Positions 23,543 to 31,860 are shown, counted from the first letter of the stretch. The stretch is DNA of 38,746 nucleotides from Amazonocrinis nigriterrae CENA67 (GCF_016056305.1 NZ_JAECZC010000054.1:10262-49007), one strand, 5' to 3'. The notes: generated by a model from the letters alone, not told the origin. Numbers and translations: made by a program.

Positions 23543-25015
23543 TTATTGACTCAAAAATTCACCTAATTGATGCTTAATCAATAAACCTTTAAGAGTTGCA
23601 TTTTCAGCTTTGAGTGCAGTGTTCTCAGCCTCTAATTCACTAATTCTCTCTTTCAGTGCTTCTTTTGTCGTACCTTGTCTATAAATGACCACTTCTTTAT
23701 AAATTTCTAAGTTAGTATCTTCATTCATCCATCTTTGATAAGTCTTAGTATGCTCTTGTACTGTATGCCCCATATAATCAGCCATTGTTTTGATGGGAAC
23801 TCTTAAACGATGACCACGAATTGCATAAGCATGACGCAAATCATAGGGTCTAAAACCGATATCAGCAGTTCTGAATTTAATGTGAAGTTTTGCAGTTTTA
23901 TTACTCAGTGTTCCTTCTTGATCAGGTAATCTAATATTCTTTAAATTAAACAATTCCACCCAATGAGGATGTAATGGAGGAATACCACAACTCCTTTCAC
24001 CAGTCTTAGTACCTCCTGTCAAACTAGGATTTAAAGTAACTAAATGAAAAGTATTTGCTGTATTTGTAAATGCTTCTATATCTACAGCGAATAATTCATG
24101 AGGTCTTAACCCATAGGTTGCTAACATTCCATAAACCCATTGCCATTGTTCGGGTTGTGTTATATTTTCCTTATTAGCAAATGTTGATAAAGGCATCCCA
24201 ATTTTGAGAAATCCTTGGATAATTTCCTCATCTGACGGAACTTTTCGGATAGTAGGGTGAGGTTTGGGAGTCGTGTAAGCATCAATTGTCTTCAAATCAT
24301 CAATTCCACAAAACTCACAAAACTTTTTCAATTGCCACACCAAAAAAAACCGCGCTGATGTATTAGCTTGAGTTTTCTCTAAAGCTTCTGCCAGTGCTTG
24401 AGTAGATAAGGGTACATCTTGAGGAAGTTTTTTCAGATGCCTCATATAATGAGTTTCCCAAGTACGTATTCCTTGCCTGTTCTTTTTGTGAGTTTTCCAA
24501 AACTCAAGCTCATATTCCTGAATCAATTCTTTGATGATTTTGGTACGTTGCTGCTGATTTGATACACCTAAATTCTGTGCTTGTTTACCTAGCAACTCAG
24601 GTGTCCACTGAAATTGCTTTGTCAATAATAATAAATCTAATTCCCGCGCTTTCAATACAGCCATTTTCACACCAGCATCATTAGCTGCAAAACCGCATGA
24701 AATGGTATATTGCTTATTCGGACTACCATGTTTTCCAATATCACCAGGTTTACAGGGAAACGTCCCTTGTAAAGCTATACTTTTAGGACTAGATAGCTTA
24801 AGTTTAATTTTGATTCTCTCTAAACTTAATGCCGAGTTAGCTTGCTCAATGGCGTGTTTGATCCGAAGATATTCACGTTCCATCTTAGCATGTTCGTCGG
24901 AAGCAGGATGTTTGGCTTTCCACTGCTTCCACTTAGATGGTTCCCATTGGTCAATTGGTATACCATCCCATTCAGATTTTCGGAAATCGTAAGTAGTAGA
25001 TTTCCTGCTATTCAT
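23543..25015 (-). CDS. Tyrosine recombinase / site-specific integrase
   Basis: A 490-residue integrase-family recombinase. The core-binding region (about 120-260) precedes a catalytic domain with Arg304 (YGLRPHEL), Arg394 in YDLRHAYAIRG (Tyr391 sits where the first His of HxxR is usual), His417 (MADYMGHT) and the nucleophile Tyr426 (TKTYQRW). These complete the strand-exchange set apart from the His-to-Tyr change. After the catalytic domain, residues 448-478 form a short leucine-zipper-like coiled coil (KERISELEAENTALKAENA), unusual for a plain integrase. No phage or conjugation genes are nearby, and no tRNA or attachment site was found. An inverted-repeat element begins about 95 bases upstream of its start. 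Confidence 0.88.
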   Translation of the reverse strand: MNSRKSTTYDFRKSEWDGIPIDQWEPSKWKQWKAKHPASDEHAKMEREYLRIKHAIEQANSALSLERIKIKLKLSSPKSIALQGTFPCKPGDIGKHGSPNKQYTISCGFAANDAGVKMAVLKARELDLLLLTKQFQWTPELLGKQAQNLGVSNQQQRTKIIKELIQEYELEFWKTHKKNRQGIRTWETHYMRHLKKLPQDVPLSTQALAEALEKTQANTSARFFLVWQLKKFCEFCGIDDLKTIDAYTTPKPHPTIRKVPSDEEIIQGFLKIGMPLSTFANKENITQPEQWQWVYGMLATYGLRPHELFAVDIEAFTNTANTFHLVTLNPSLTGGTKTGERSCGIPPLHPHWVELFNLKNIRLPDQEGTLSNKTAKLHIKFRTADIGFRPYDLRHAYAIRGHRLRVPIKTMADYMGHTVQEHTKTYQRWMNEDTNLEIYKEVVIYRQGTTKEALKERISELEAENTALKAENATLKGLLIKHQLGEFLSQ

Positions 25016-25108
25016 ATACTTTTGCTGATAATTGTTTTTTCAGTAATTTAACTAGACCCACAAAATAAATATTAGCAAATAACAGCAATTGTATCTAAAA
25101 TCAAAAGC

Positions 25109-25235
25109 TGATTTGTCAAGAAAATCTTAAGAATGCCTCAACCCTTACCCAGGAAGGCTTACAATCTTTAGGCAATTCAGGCGTTCAATTGATAAAAGCT
25201 TGATCACAAAAGATTTTCAGCGAGTTGACAAATCA
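25109..25235. repeat. 127-bp element bounded by imperfect inverted repeats, upstream of the integrase gene
   Basis: TGATTTGTCAA followed by GAAAATCTT at the left is mirrored at the right by AAGATTTTC, six extra bases, then TTGACAAATCA. Each outer arm is 11 bp and exact; the inner arms match over 9 bp. It could be a MITE remnant, a recombinase binding region or a promoter-proximal operator. Confidence 0.6.
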
Positions 25236-25268
25236 ACTCTTAGAGGCTCCTATAGGCTTCAAAACCTA

Positions 25269-26738
25269 CTATTTATATATCAATCTTCCTTCGATATAGC
25301 TGTTAAGATTCTGATGATGGCTAAAGTACTCTTCTAGAATATCCTGACAGGATGTGGAGATTACTTTTGAATTGCCTAATTCTTCATGTGTTATATCTAA
25401 ATTAGGTATAGAATTTTGATACCGATAGCCATCGATGCAAATGGTATATTTCTGATCTTCTTGTATTAGTTCTCCATTAATACTTAACGATTCCAGCTTC
25501 TGTTGAGTATCATTATAAATTGCTTTCACACTTTTATTTAACTGGAAATATTCACCTACACCTTGTATTCTGTTTTCTGGCCTCATAATATGAGTAAATA
25601 TTTTGGTAAGATATGAGCCAGTGATTGTAAATTTATAAAGTGTATCGTCGTAAGGAAAAACCTTTTTCAAATCGCTCAATGTCACTAAAGGCCCTAATTC
25701 TGACCCCCGGATTGCACCACTTGCTACAAAAACTACATCCAAGTTATCTTGTTCAGCTAAAATATCAGCAATTAAGTTACCCAATTCAGTTTCTTGGTAA
25801 CGGCTAGGATGAGTTAGTTGACGTGCGAATCGTCCAACAATTCTATTATACTTACGGTCTACTTGTTCTTTAAAAGAATTAATTAAATTTTCGATATTAG
25901 GATCTGGTTGTGCCAAATTGTTATCTACAGGTAGAAGTTGCCACTTCCATTCAACAATGCTGTTAGTATCGTCATCTACTACAATATCGAATCTGCCAAT
26001 TTGGTCTGTGCCGACTCCAGCTTGAGCAATTAAAATATTGTTAACTTGGGCAGGTTGTTCTAAAAATGTATGGGAGTGTCCCCCAATTATCATATCTACA
26101 CCCCATTCTGGGTTAAGCATTTCTGCTAATTTTTTATCCTGTTCAAAACCGATGTGTGTTAGAAGAATTGTTAGGTCAATGTCTTCATTTTTGTAGGCAT
26201 TACAAATCTTACCAATTTCTGTTGCAGCATCTTCAAGACTAACAAAAGTGCCTATACTACTATCACGTTTTAATGTCCTCAGAGCTTCTTCAGTTACAAT
26301 CCCGATGAACATGATATCAAATCCATCTACATTCAGGATCAGATAAGGATTCATCAAGCGTTTGTTATACTTTTTAATATATAAATTGGCATTGACGATA
26401 GGAAAATTGGCCATTTTTTCCAAGAAAAGCAAGTGAGGTAAACCATAATCTAATTCATGGTTACCCAAAGTTACAACATCGGGTGCGAGATAATTCATAA
26501 TTTCTATGGTGGAAATACCTCTATATTCGGTATCAATCGTAGAGCCTTGGAGCATATCACCGGAAATTACGAAAAGTACGTTTTTCTCTTCCTGGCGCAC
26601 CTTATTTATATATCCAGAAAGCAACGACATTCCACCGATAACATAATTTTCTACTGTCCCCGTCGCCTCTGCTAGAAAGTCTCCATGCATATCATTTGAG
26701 TGTAAAATAGTAAATTTTTTAAATCGCTCAGTAGACAT
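25269..26738 (-). CDS. 5'-nucleotidase / UshA-type metallophosphoesterase
   Basis: A 489-residue two-domain enzyme of the 5'-nucleotidase family, which removes phosphate from nucleotides or related esters using two metal ions. Metal-binding motifs are in order: SNDMHGD (near 14), SGDMLQG, TLGNHELDYG (near 92), a histidine in TILLTHIGF, and GGHSHT. The C-terminal substrate domain has ELGNLIADIL, FVASGAIRG and the FPYDDTLYKFTITG element. No signal peptide is visible, unlike periplasmic UshA, so it probably works in the cytoplasm. It has its own 5' region and shows no operon link. The substrate cannot be decided from sequence. Confidence 0.9.
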   Translation of the reverse strand: MSTERFKKFTILHSNDMHGDFLAEATGTVENYVIGGMSLLSGYINKVRQEEKNVLFVISGDMLQGSTIDTEYRGISTIEIMNYLAPDVVTLGNHELDYGLPHLLFLEKMANFPIVNANLYIKKYNKRLMNPYLILNVDGFDIMFIGIVTEEALRTLKRDSSIGTFVSLEDAATEIGKICNAYKNEDIDLTILLTHIGFEQDKKLAEMLNPEWGVDMIIGGHSHTFLEQPAQVNNILIAQAGVGTDQIGRFDIVVDDDTNSIVEWKWQLLPVDNNLAQPDPNIENLINSFKEQVDRKYNRIVGRFARQLTHPSRYQETELGNLIADILAEQDNLDVVFVASGAIRGSELGPLVTLSDLKKVFPYDDTLYKFTITGSYLTKIFTHIMRPENRIQGVGEYFQLNKSVKAIYNDTQQKLESLSINGELIQEDQKYTICIDGYRYQNSIPNLDITHEELGNSKVISTSCQDILEEYFSHHQNLNSYIEGRLIYK

Positions 26739-27046
26739 AATCTTTTATCTCTAATAATTAACCTAATCATGCAATTTAACATCTAAAAGCTGTATAAAAT
26801 ATCAAAATTTATTACAGATGTGGAATGGCAAACAGACACAACAAAAAAAACCGTTGGCGACAAAGTTGCATGAAATAGCAGTCAATCCTCTGGAATTGAG
26901 ACTCAAACTTGATTGAAAAATATTTTACCTGCTACTACAGAGAATCATTCAGTAAACTCCAGACGCTTGAGACTGCAAAATTTCTTAATTTATGCGGAAA
27001 TGATACCAGGGTCACTGAAGTTCATAGCATAACTATGAGCAATATT

Positions 27047-27598
27047 ATGAATACAAACAACAGATATCTTATACCCTTGATCACAGTGGCGATCGCAGCT
27101 AGCCTCAGCAGTTGTAGTTCTAACCCTAATTCTCGTAATATCAAAAGCCAAACGCCAGCACCATCCGCTACCCCTACCCAAACGCCTAGTATGGCTCAAC
27201 TGAGAGCTAAATCTACCAACATTCAGCCGTCAGCGTCTTCCAGAACTGCTAAAACTGTCAACGTCACACTATACACAAGTGACGCTCAATGTCAAGAACT
27301 GATTCCTCAACAAGTTTCAGTACCAGCAAAAAAACCTGTAACAGGCGCAGTGGGCAAAATCATAGAAGAACGAGATACAGGCGATTTGAGTTTGTCTGGT
27401 TATCGTGTGAATGTCAAAAATGGCTTAGCAACAGTTGATTTGCGACTATCTCCTCAGTCGAAGCGGCAATTAGCTTCTCTTTCGAGTTGTGAACAGTTTG
27501 CTTTATTTGGCAGCCTCCGCAAAACCCTAACAAGTAACGCCCAATGGAACATTAAAGAAGTTCGCTTCACGGAACGAGGTGAAGAAATTGTGCTTTAG
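27047..27598 (+). CDS. GerMN-domain lipoprotein
   Basis: A 183-residue envelope lipoprotein. After NNRY comes a hydrophobic stretch (LIPLITVAIAA) and a lipobox-like SLSSC with the modified cysteine at residue 23. A Pro/Thr/Ser-rich linker (about 30-65) follows. The rest is a GerMN (spore germination/sporulation) domain: VNVTLYTSDAQCQELI, a VTGAVGKIIE helix, YRVNVKNGLATVDLRL, and an ending with LFGSLRKTLT..WNIKEVRF. In cyanobacteria such proteins have no known role. The frame is open further upstream to a TTG at 26909, but that would put 46 non-signal residues before the lipobox. ATG 27047 (or 27035) is preferred. Confidence 0.8.
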   Translation: MNTNNRYLIPLITVAIAASLSSCSSNPNSRNIKSQTPAPSATPTQTPSMAQLRAKSTNIQPSASSRTAKTVNVTLYTSDAQCQELIPQQVSVPAKKPVTGAVGKIIEERDTGDLSLSGYRVNVKNGLATVDLRLSPQSKRQLASLSSCEQFALFGSLRKTLTSNAQWNIKEVRFTERGEEIVL

Positions 27599-27660
27599 TC
27601 ATTGGTCATTAGTCATTAGTCATTGGTATAACTCCTACTCCTAACTCCTAACTCCTAACT
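27598..27660. repeat. TCATTAG/TCATTGG heptads and CTAACTC repeats
   Basis: Short tandem repeats (four TCATTRG units, then four CCTAACT-type units) lie between the GerMN and ribbon-helix-helix genes. The second set reaches into the 3' end of the latter. Confidence 0.85.
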
Positions 27661-27911
27661 TTTAAAAGCCACTGCTCAACCAACTCAGCAACAATGTCGC
27701 TCATCTGTCGCTCTTGTGAAGCTGCTGCTGCTTTGAGTTGTCGATGCAGTTGTTTAGGTAAATAGATAGTTGTACGTGTATAAGCTGGGTCAGTGCTTTT
27801 GCTGAGGGAAGTTGGTTTATCTTCGCTTGGCTGTGGCTGATCTCTTTGTTGACGACTACGAGCCGCATCAATCAAATCATCGAAACGGCTAGTTTTTTTC
27901 TTGTTATTCAA
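27648..27911 (-). CDS. Ribbon-helix-helix DNA-binding protein, partner of ParA
   Basis: An 87-residue protein with a basic, disordered N-terminal half and a C-terminal ribbon-helix-helix fold: a YTRTTIYLPKQLHRQLKAAA strand-helix, then RQMSDIVAELVEQWLL. It resembles the centromere-binding partners of small ParA ATPases (ParG-like). The start is best placed at TTG 27911: an almost perfect ribosome-binding site, AAAGGAG, lies 8 bases upstream inside parA, and the TTG overlaps the parA stop as TTGA. This implies translational coupling. An in-frame ATG at 27950 exists but overlaps parA by 43 bases and lacks such a site. It probably binds the inverted repeat upstream of parA. Confidence 0.82.
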   Translation of the reverse strand: MNNKKKTSRFDDLIDAARSRQQRDQPQPSEDKPTSLSKSTDPAYTRTTIYLPKQLHRQLKAAAASQERQMSDIVAELVEQWLLKVRS

Positions 27912-28498
27912 GGTAATATCTCCTTTCCTATTTCGGCATAACATCGCCATGCAATTTGCGCGTAAGGGTCTTTCACAGCATTGACTGGCACCCCTTCTAA
28001 AGCAGCTCTTTGAAATACAGCCAGCCGACGAATTCCAGACTTGAATACAGGTAGTCCTGCTTTTTCAAGTGCAGTTCTAGCTTCTTCTCCCGCCTTGTTT
28101 GGGTTTGGTGGGATGAGAGTCAGCAAAATTCGATAATTCGTCTTTAGTTGTTTAAGTAACTCAACCATTCGCAGTGTTGCAGCTAAAGCAACCGCATCTG
28201 GAGTTGTAGGTATAACTAATAAATCGCATCCTTGGGCAATAGTTTTTAGCTCATCTGCATCTGGTCGCGCTGGCGTATCAATGACGACATGTTCATAAAG
28301 TTTTACTAAGCTTATTCCCTGTTTTTCATCAGCAACTTTGAATGGCAAACAACCTCGATTCGACCAATCTAAAGCACTGCGGTTGAAATCGCCGTCCACT
28401 AACAGTGTGTCGGCTTTGTTCTGAAGGTATGTAGCTAGGTGTAGCGCCGTCGTGGACTTAGCTACACCGCCTTTGAATGCAGCTACCGTGATGATCAT
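27908..28498 (-). CDS. parA: Small ParA-family partition ATPase
   Basis: A 196-residue ATPase of the short ParA (type Ib, ParF-like) group, which positions plasmids or other cargo by ATP-dependent binding to DNA. The deviant Walker A motif is FKGGVAKST (residues 8-16) with the signature lysine, Walker A' is LLVDGDFNRSA, and Walker B is VVIDTPA. It lacks the N-terminal DNA-binding domain of larger ParAs, as expected when a ribbon-helix-helix partner supplies it, and that gene follows with a 4-base overlap. The ATG at 28498 places the Walker motif at the normal distance; the longer form from 28552 adds 18 residues not usual for the family. It may derive from an integrated plasmid, or be a chromosomal cargo system. 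Confidence 0.88.
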   Translation of the reverse strand: MIITVAAFKGGVAKSTTALHLATYLQNKADTLLVDGDFNRSALDWSNRGCLPFKVADEKQGISLVKLYEHVVIDTPARPDADELKTIAQGCDLLVIPTTPDAVALAATLRMVELLKQLKTNYRILLTLIPPNPNKAGEEARTALEKAGLPVFKSGIRRLAVFQRAALEGVPVNAVKDPYAQIAWRCYAEIGKEILP

Positions 28499-29014
28499 TG
28501 TCGATTTATTTAAAAGCAAATAATTCCAAGATTCTACTGCATATTCAGACATCTGAACGTTTAATTGTATTTTGCATTTAAATGTTCAAATTTTTAAACA
28601 TTTAAATACCAAAACTTTGTATACAAATAATCAGGTTAATTTTAATTAGTATATGAAATATTAATATTCAAAATTAATTCAGTAAACTGAGTGATATATA
28701 TAAATTTAAAACTAAGTACAAAAATGAGACAGCAGATAGGCAATTGTTAACTGAAAAATATCAATTCAGCCCCATCACCGCCATAAATTATTCTCCCCTG
28801 CTCCAAAAGCTCCCCTGCTCCCCTGCCCTAATTTATTAAGGCCTGTTACGTGAATGGACAGGTTAACCAAAAAGTTCTACAATCTGACTGAATGTGGTAA
28901 ATTTACCTATTGTCCAATCAACCTAAGCATAGTAAAGATTTTCAGGTGATTCCACATGTTAGTGGAAGCGCTCTATTAATATAGGAAAGTCTTTAGTAAA
29001 GAGCAGGAAACAAT
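28499..29014. other. 516-bp AT-rich region upstream of parA and of the 40-residue peptide gene
   Basis: It contains the 11-bp-arm inverted repeat listed separately, a CTCCCCTGCTC short-repeat tract (about 28793-28830), the palindromes GGTTAACC (about 28861) and GGTAAATTTACC (28896-28907), and no gene that I can support. Confidence 0.55.
28576..28607. promoter_or_regulatory. Operator- or centromere-like inverted repeat upstream of parA
   Basis: ATTTAAATGTT and its exact inverse AACATTTAAAT are separated by 10 bases, centred about 94 bases before the parA ATG. Ribbon-helix-helix partition proteins usually bind repeats in this position, both to repress the operon and to mark the cargo. Confidence 0.5.
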
Positions 29015-29137
29015 ATGGATGTAAAGCTGATTTTAGTTGGGTTAACAGTTATATTTACTGTTTCGTGCCTGTTTTTTGGCACGAAGAATGGATTTTATGA
29101 TTCAGAGAACTATCACGGCAATGGCTCTGCACATTGA
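29015..29137 (+). CDS. 40-residue single-span membrane peptide
   Basis: A very short gene with a good ribosome-binding site (AGGAAA, six bases before ATG). The peptide starts MDVKLILVGLTVIFTVSC and continues LFFG, giving one hydrophobic span (about residues 5-21), then the polar tail TKNGFYDSENYHGNGSAH. The distinct tail and typical small-membrane-protein design make it a likely real gene; I have the impression of conserved cyanobacterial homologues but cannot verify this. An 8-bp perfect inverted repeat (TTCGTGCC / GGCACGAA, 29062-29085) lies inside the coding region. Function is unknown; small proteins of this type often sit in photosynthetic complexes. Confidence 0.65.
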   Translation: MDVKLILVGLTVIFTVSCLFFGTKNGFYDSENYHGNGSAH

Positions 29138-29412
29138 CACAAGTCTCTGGCTAAGCTTTTGGCGTCGAGAACTGACAAATAACAGAAACAAAAGAAGCAA
29201 GTGCTTATAGCCCCTAGTTTGAGGGCTTCTTGTAACTCAACTTTTCCGAACCAGTGCGGGTTCGCAAGAGGCGTCCTCCCCAATCAAAAATCCACATTCT
29301 CAGGGTGTAGAGGCGCACTACGAAACTTACCCCTAGATCACAAAAGCAAAATTTGTGTAACTCTTGGCTTTTGGGATATATCAATGACGATCAGGTTGGA
29401 GGGGAGGAGAGC

Positions 29413-31080
29413 ATGAGGGATAATCTGTCGGCATCCTCTCGCGTTGATGCTGGGGAAGCACCTAATGAATTAGAATGTTTGCCCTATAGTGTCCAGCATC
29501 ACGATGAGGGCTTGTGTTTATTAGTACGAATGGGGCCACACCGTATCCTATTGGACTGTGGCATAGGGGACAGTTCATTACTGCTAAACACACTGACAAT
29601 GGCGGCTAGCATTGGTAATTCACCCTTACCAGCAGATTTAGTTTTGATCAGTCATGCCCACCCAGATCACGCTAGAGGCTTGCTGACACTACATCAGGCT
29701 TTCCCTCAACTACCTATTTATGCCAGTGAGGTAACTAGCAAGTTACTGCCGCTGAATTGGCGAGAAGAAGATGCTAAAGAAATTCCGCAATTTTGTCATG
29801 CGTTGCCGCTGCGATCGCCTGTAGAACTGCAAGCAGGTTTAGTAGTAGAATTATTTCCCGCAGGACACTTACCAGGAGCAGTAGCATTTCTACTCACCTA
29901 CACCAACGAACAGCGCTCTTACAAGCTACTGTTTACAGGGGACTTCTTCTTGTCCAACTCACGGCTAGTAGAAGGTCTACGTTTAGAAGAATTGCGGGGA
30001 TTAGATTTAAACGTGCTAATTATTGAAGGCACTTACGGTACATCCCGTCATCCCCACCGCCGCAATCAAGAAAATCAACTAGCTGAACGCATTAATCGTG
30101 CGATCGCTGATCATTGTTCTGTACTACTACCTACACCAGCTTTAGGTTTAGGTCAAGAACTGCTGATGCTCTTACGTAGTCATCACCATTTCACCGGTCG
30201 GGATTTAGATATTTGGGTTGATGGTGCAGTCGCCACCGGCTGCGATGCTTACCTAGAACTATTACCCCACTTGCCGCCATCAGTGCAGAACTTCGCCCGC
30301 CATCAACCCTTGTTTTGGGACGAACGAGTGCGTCCGCGAGTGCGTCGTTTGCACTCAGAACATCGTGCCACCGTGGGTAAGTCTCCCTGTATTGTACTGA
30401 CTGACTCTACATCTGATTTAAAACAATATTGTCAGCCTGACACAGGCCCTTGGCTAATTCTCCTGCCAGAAAAAATTGATATAAAAGTTAACAAAAAATA
30501 TTTCACACCCACTACTATCGAAAGCTATCTGCTTGCCCAGCACAGTGATGGGCCTGGTACTACCCAGCTAATTCATAATTTACGACCTCAGCACGTCGTT
30601 TTTGTCCATGGTTCCCCTGCTTATTTAGCAGATTTGACTAGCTTAGAAGAGTTACAAAACCGCTACCATGTGCATTCACCCGCAGCTGGCACATTAGTAG
30701 AATTGCCCATTGGCGATACATTTTTGCAACCAGCAGCACCAGAGACTAATTATGAAGGTGAACTCACAGAATTAGGAACGGTAATTACAATTACACTCCC
30801 CGATGCCATTACAGCTGATAGCCGCTGGCGGCAGTTTGCTGACACAGGTTTACTTGAAGCGCGTTGGCAAGGCGAAGAACTAGTATTGCGGGGGTTGTCT
30901 CAAAGAGAACTGCTGAACCAAAATGGCGATCGCTATATCTTATCTGATGTAGACTGCTGTGGTAACTGCCGACATCAAAGAGGGCAAAGGTGTTGGAATC
31001 CCGCTTCGCCGTTGTATAACTTTAAGGTAACTCTTGAAGGTTATTGTCCAGTCTTTGAACGTTCATTAAATAATGAGTGA
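29413..31080 (+). CDS. Metallo-beta-lactamase / beta-CASP-like hydrolase with C-terminal Cys cluster
   Basis: A 555-residue protein of the metallo-beta-lactamase fold in the beta-CASP style of RNase J and CPSF-type nucleases. The zinc motif is ISHAHPDHARG (about 92-102), the later histidine is in FPAGHLPGA, the aspartate is in LLFTGDF, IIEGTYG marks the start of the insert, and the terminal HGSP lies after VVFVH. The last 120 residues are a separate domain ending in a cysteine-rich segment (CCGNC..C..Y..P.Y..TLEGYCPVF) that could hold a zinc ion or a Fe-S cluster. It is likely an RNA- or DNA-processing hydrolase. The start is ATG 29413, with a very strong GGAGGGGAGGAG site upstream; the ORF extends 20 codons earlier without support. 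Confidence 0.88.
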   Translation: MRDNLSASSRVDAGEAPNELECLPYSVQHHDEGLCLLVRMGPHRILLDCGIGDSSLLLNTLTMAASIGNSPLPADLVLISHAHPDHARGLLTLHQAFPQLPIYASEVTSKLLPLNWREEDAKEIPQFCHALPLRSPVELQAGLVVELFPAGHLPGAVAFLLTYTNEQRSYKLLFTGDFFLSNSRLVEGLRLEELRGLDLNVLIIEGTYGTSRHPHRRNQENQLAERINRAIADHCSVLLPTPALGLGQELLMLLRSHHHFTGRDLDIWVDGAVATGCDAYLELLPHLPPSVQNFARHQPLFWDERVRPRVRRLHSEHRATVGKSPCIVLTDSTSDLKQYCQPDTGPWLILLPEKIDIKVNKKYFTPTTIESYLLAQHSDGPGTTQLIHNLRPQHVVFVHGSPAYLADLTSLEELQNRYHVHSPAAGTLVELPIGDTFLQPAAPETNYEGELTELGTVITITLPDAITADSRWRQFADTGLLEARWQGEELVLRGLSQRELLNQNGDRYILSDVDCCGNCRHQRGQRCWNPASPLYNFKVTLEGYCPVFERSLNNE

Positions 31081-31141
31081 TGAATCACCCATTTCAAATA
31101 AATAAAACAGTTGCGGTATAAAAATTACGAATTACGAATTA

Positions 31142-31502
31142 TTAACTACCCAAACCAGCTTGAAAAATCTGGTTTGGAGTGAGATTCAATTCAGGAAAAG
31201 TTTGAGAGATAATGCGATCGCTATCTCGAAACTTACTAATTTGGTATTCTCCATCAACTAAGTTACAAACAGAGATTGTCGGTTGTTTAGGACTACCGAT
31301 AAAATTGCGTCCTCCCAACGCTGCATAGTCGATAATCCAGTATTCGGGGATACCCATCTCTTCATAATCGGCATATTTCAAGTGGTAATCGTCCCGCCAG
31401 TGAGTTGATACAACTATGTAGTTCATAGCGTACCCCGGTATTTTCAACTAGGCGATCAACAAATTCCTCAAAGGTTACTAGCTTGGGTATAGCTTGAGTC
31501 AT
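31142..31502 (-). pseudogene. Uma2-family gene with an internal deletion and frameshift
   Basis: The N-terminal part (MTQAIPKLVTFEEFVDRLVE, then NTGVRYEL) and the C-terminal part (VVSTHWRDDYHLKYADYEEM.. to the stop) are both normal Uma2 sequence, but they lie in different frames and about 100 residues of the middle are missing, including the first nuclease-core strands. The junction is near 31425. An open frame of 101 codons remains from 31447 but would make only the C-terminal third. Confidence 0.8.
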
Positions 31503-31860
31503 AGATGATAGAGAATTAGGAAATTACAAAGAATAAAATATACAGGCAACAAGAATACATTTAATTATGTTCATCTACTTAAACAAGAGGGGAAAAGGGA
31601 TAATTCTTCCCCTTTCCCCTTGTTTGTCAAATATTGTACCTAGAATTTCACACTAGTACAGTAGCCCCTGGCTCCACCTTTGTAGACTAAAGAACCCTTC
31701 GGGTAGAGCTACTGGGGAACTACCCTAAGTGGATAGGCATTAACAAAGGTAGAGCGGGGCTTTCTCTACATAGCAGTATTAGTAGTTCAGGATATGACAA
31801 AAGCCCGGAATAATAGTTTTGACTTTTGACATTTGACTTACTAGATAGCTTGGAACTTAA
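31503..31860. other. 358-bp intergenic region with repeat structures
   Basis: It contains a purine/pyrimidine hairpin (AGGGGAAAAGGG.. with CCCCTTTCCCCTT, about 31589-31621) and the structured element at 31661-31768. No gene was seen. Confidence 0.6.
31661..31768. repeat. ~108-bp structured element with imperfect ~20-bp terminal inverted repeats
   Basis: The left end (AGCCCC..CTCCACCTTTGT, 31663-31682) pairs with the right end (ACAAAGGTAGAGCGGGGCT, 31743-31761). The interior contains ACCC-TTC-GGGT and GGGTAG..CTACCC hairpins. It could be a MITE-type repeat or a folded small RNA. Confidence 0.5.

Noticed and set aside
23388-25235. Integrated phage or integrative element around the recombinase
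   Set aside because: No tRNA target, direct-repeat attachment sites, or phage or conjugation genes could be found within the window.
26909-27046. TTG-initiated 46-residue extension of the GerMN lipoprotein
   Set aside because: It would bury the signal peptide and lipobox inside the protein.
29201-29416. 71-codon ORF overlapping the start of the beta-CASP-like gene
   Set aside because: No ribosome-binding site, and it overlaps the very strong translation start at 29413.
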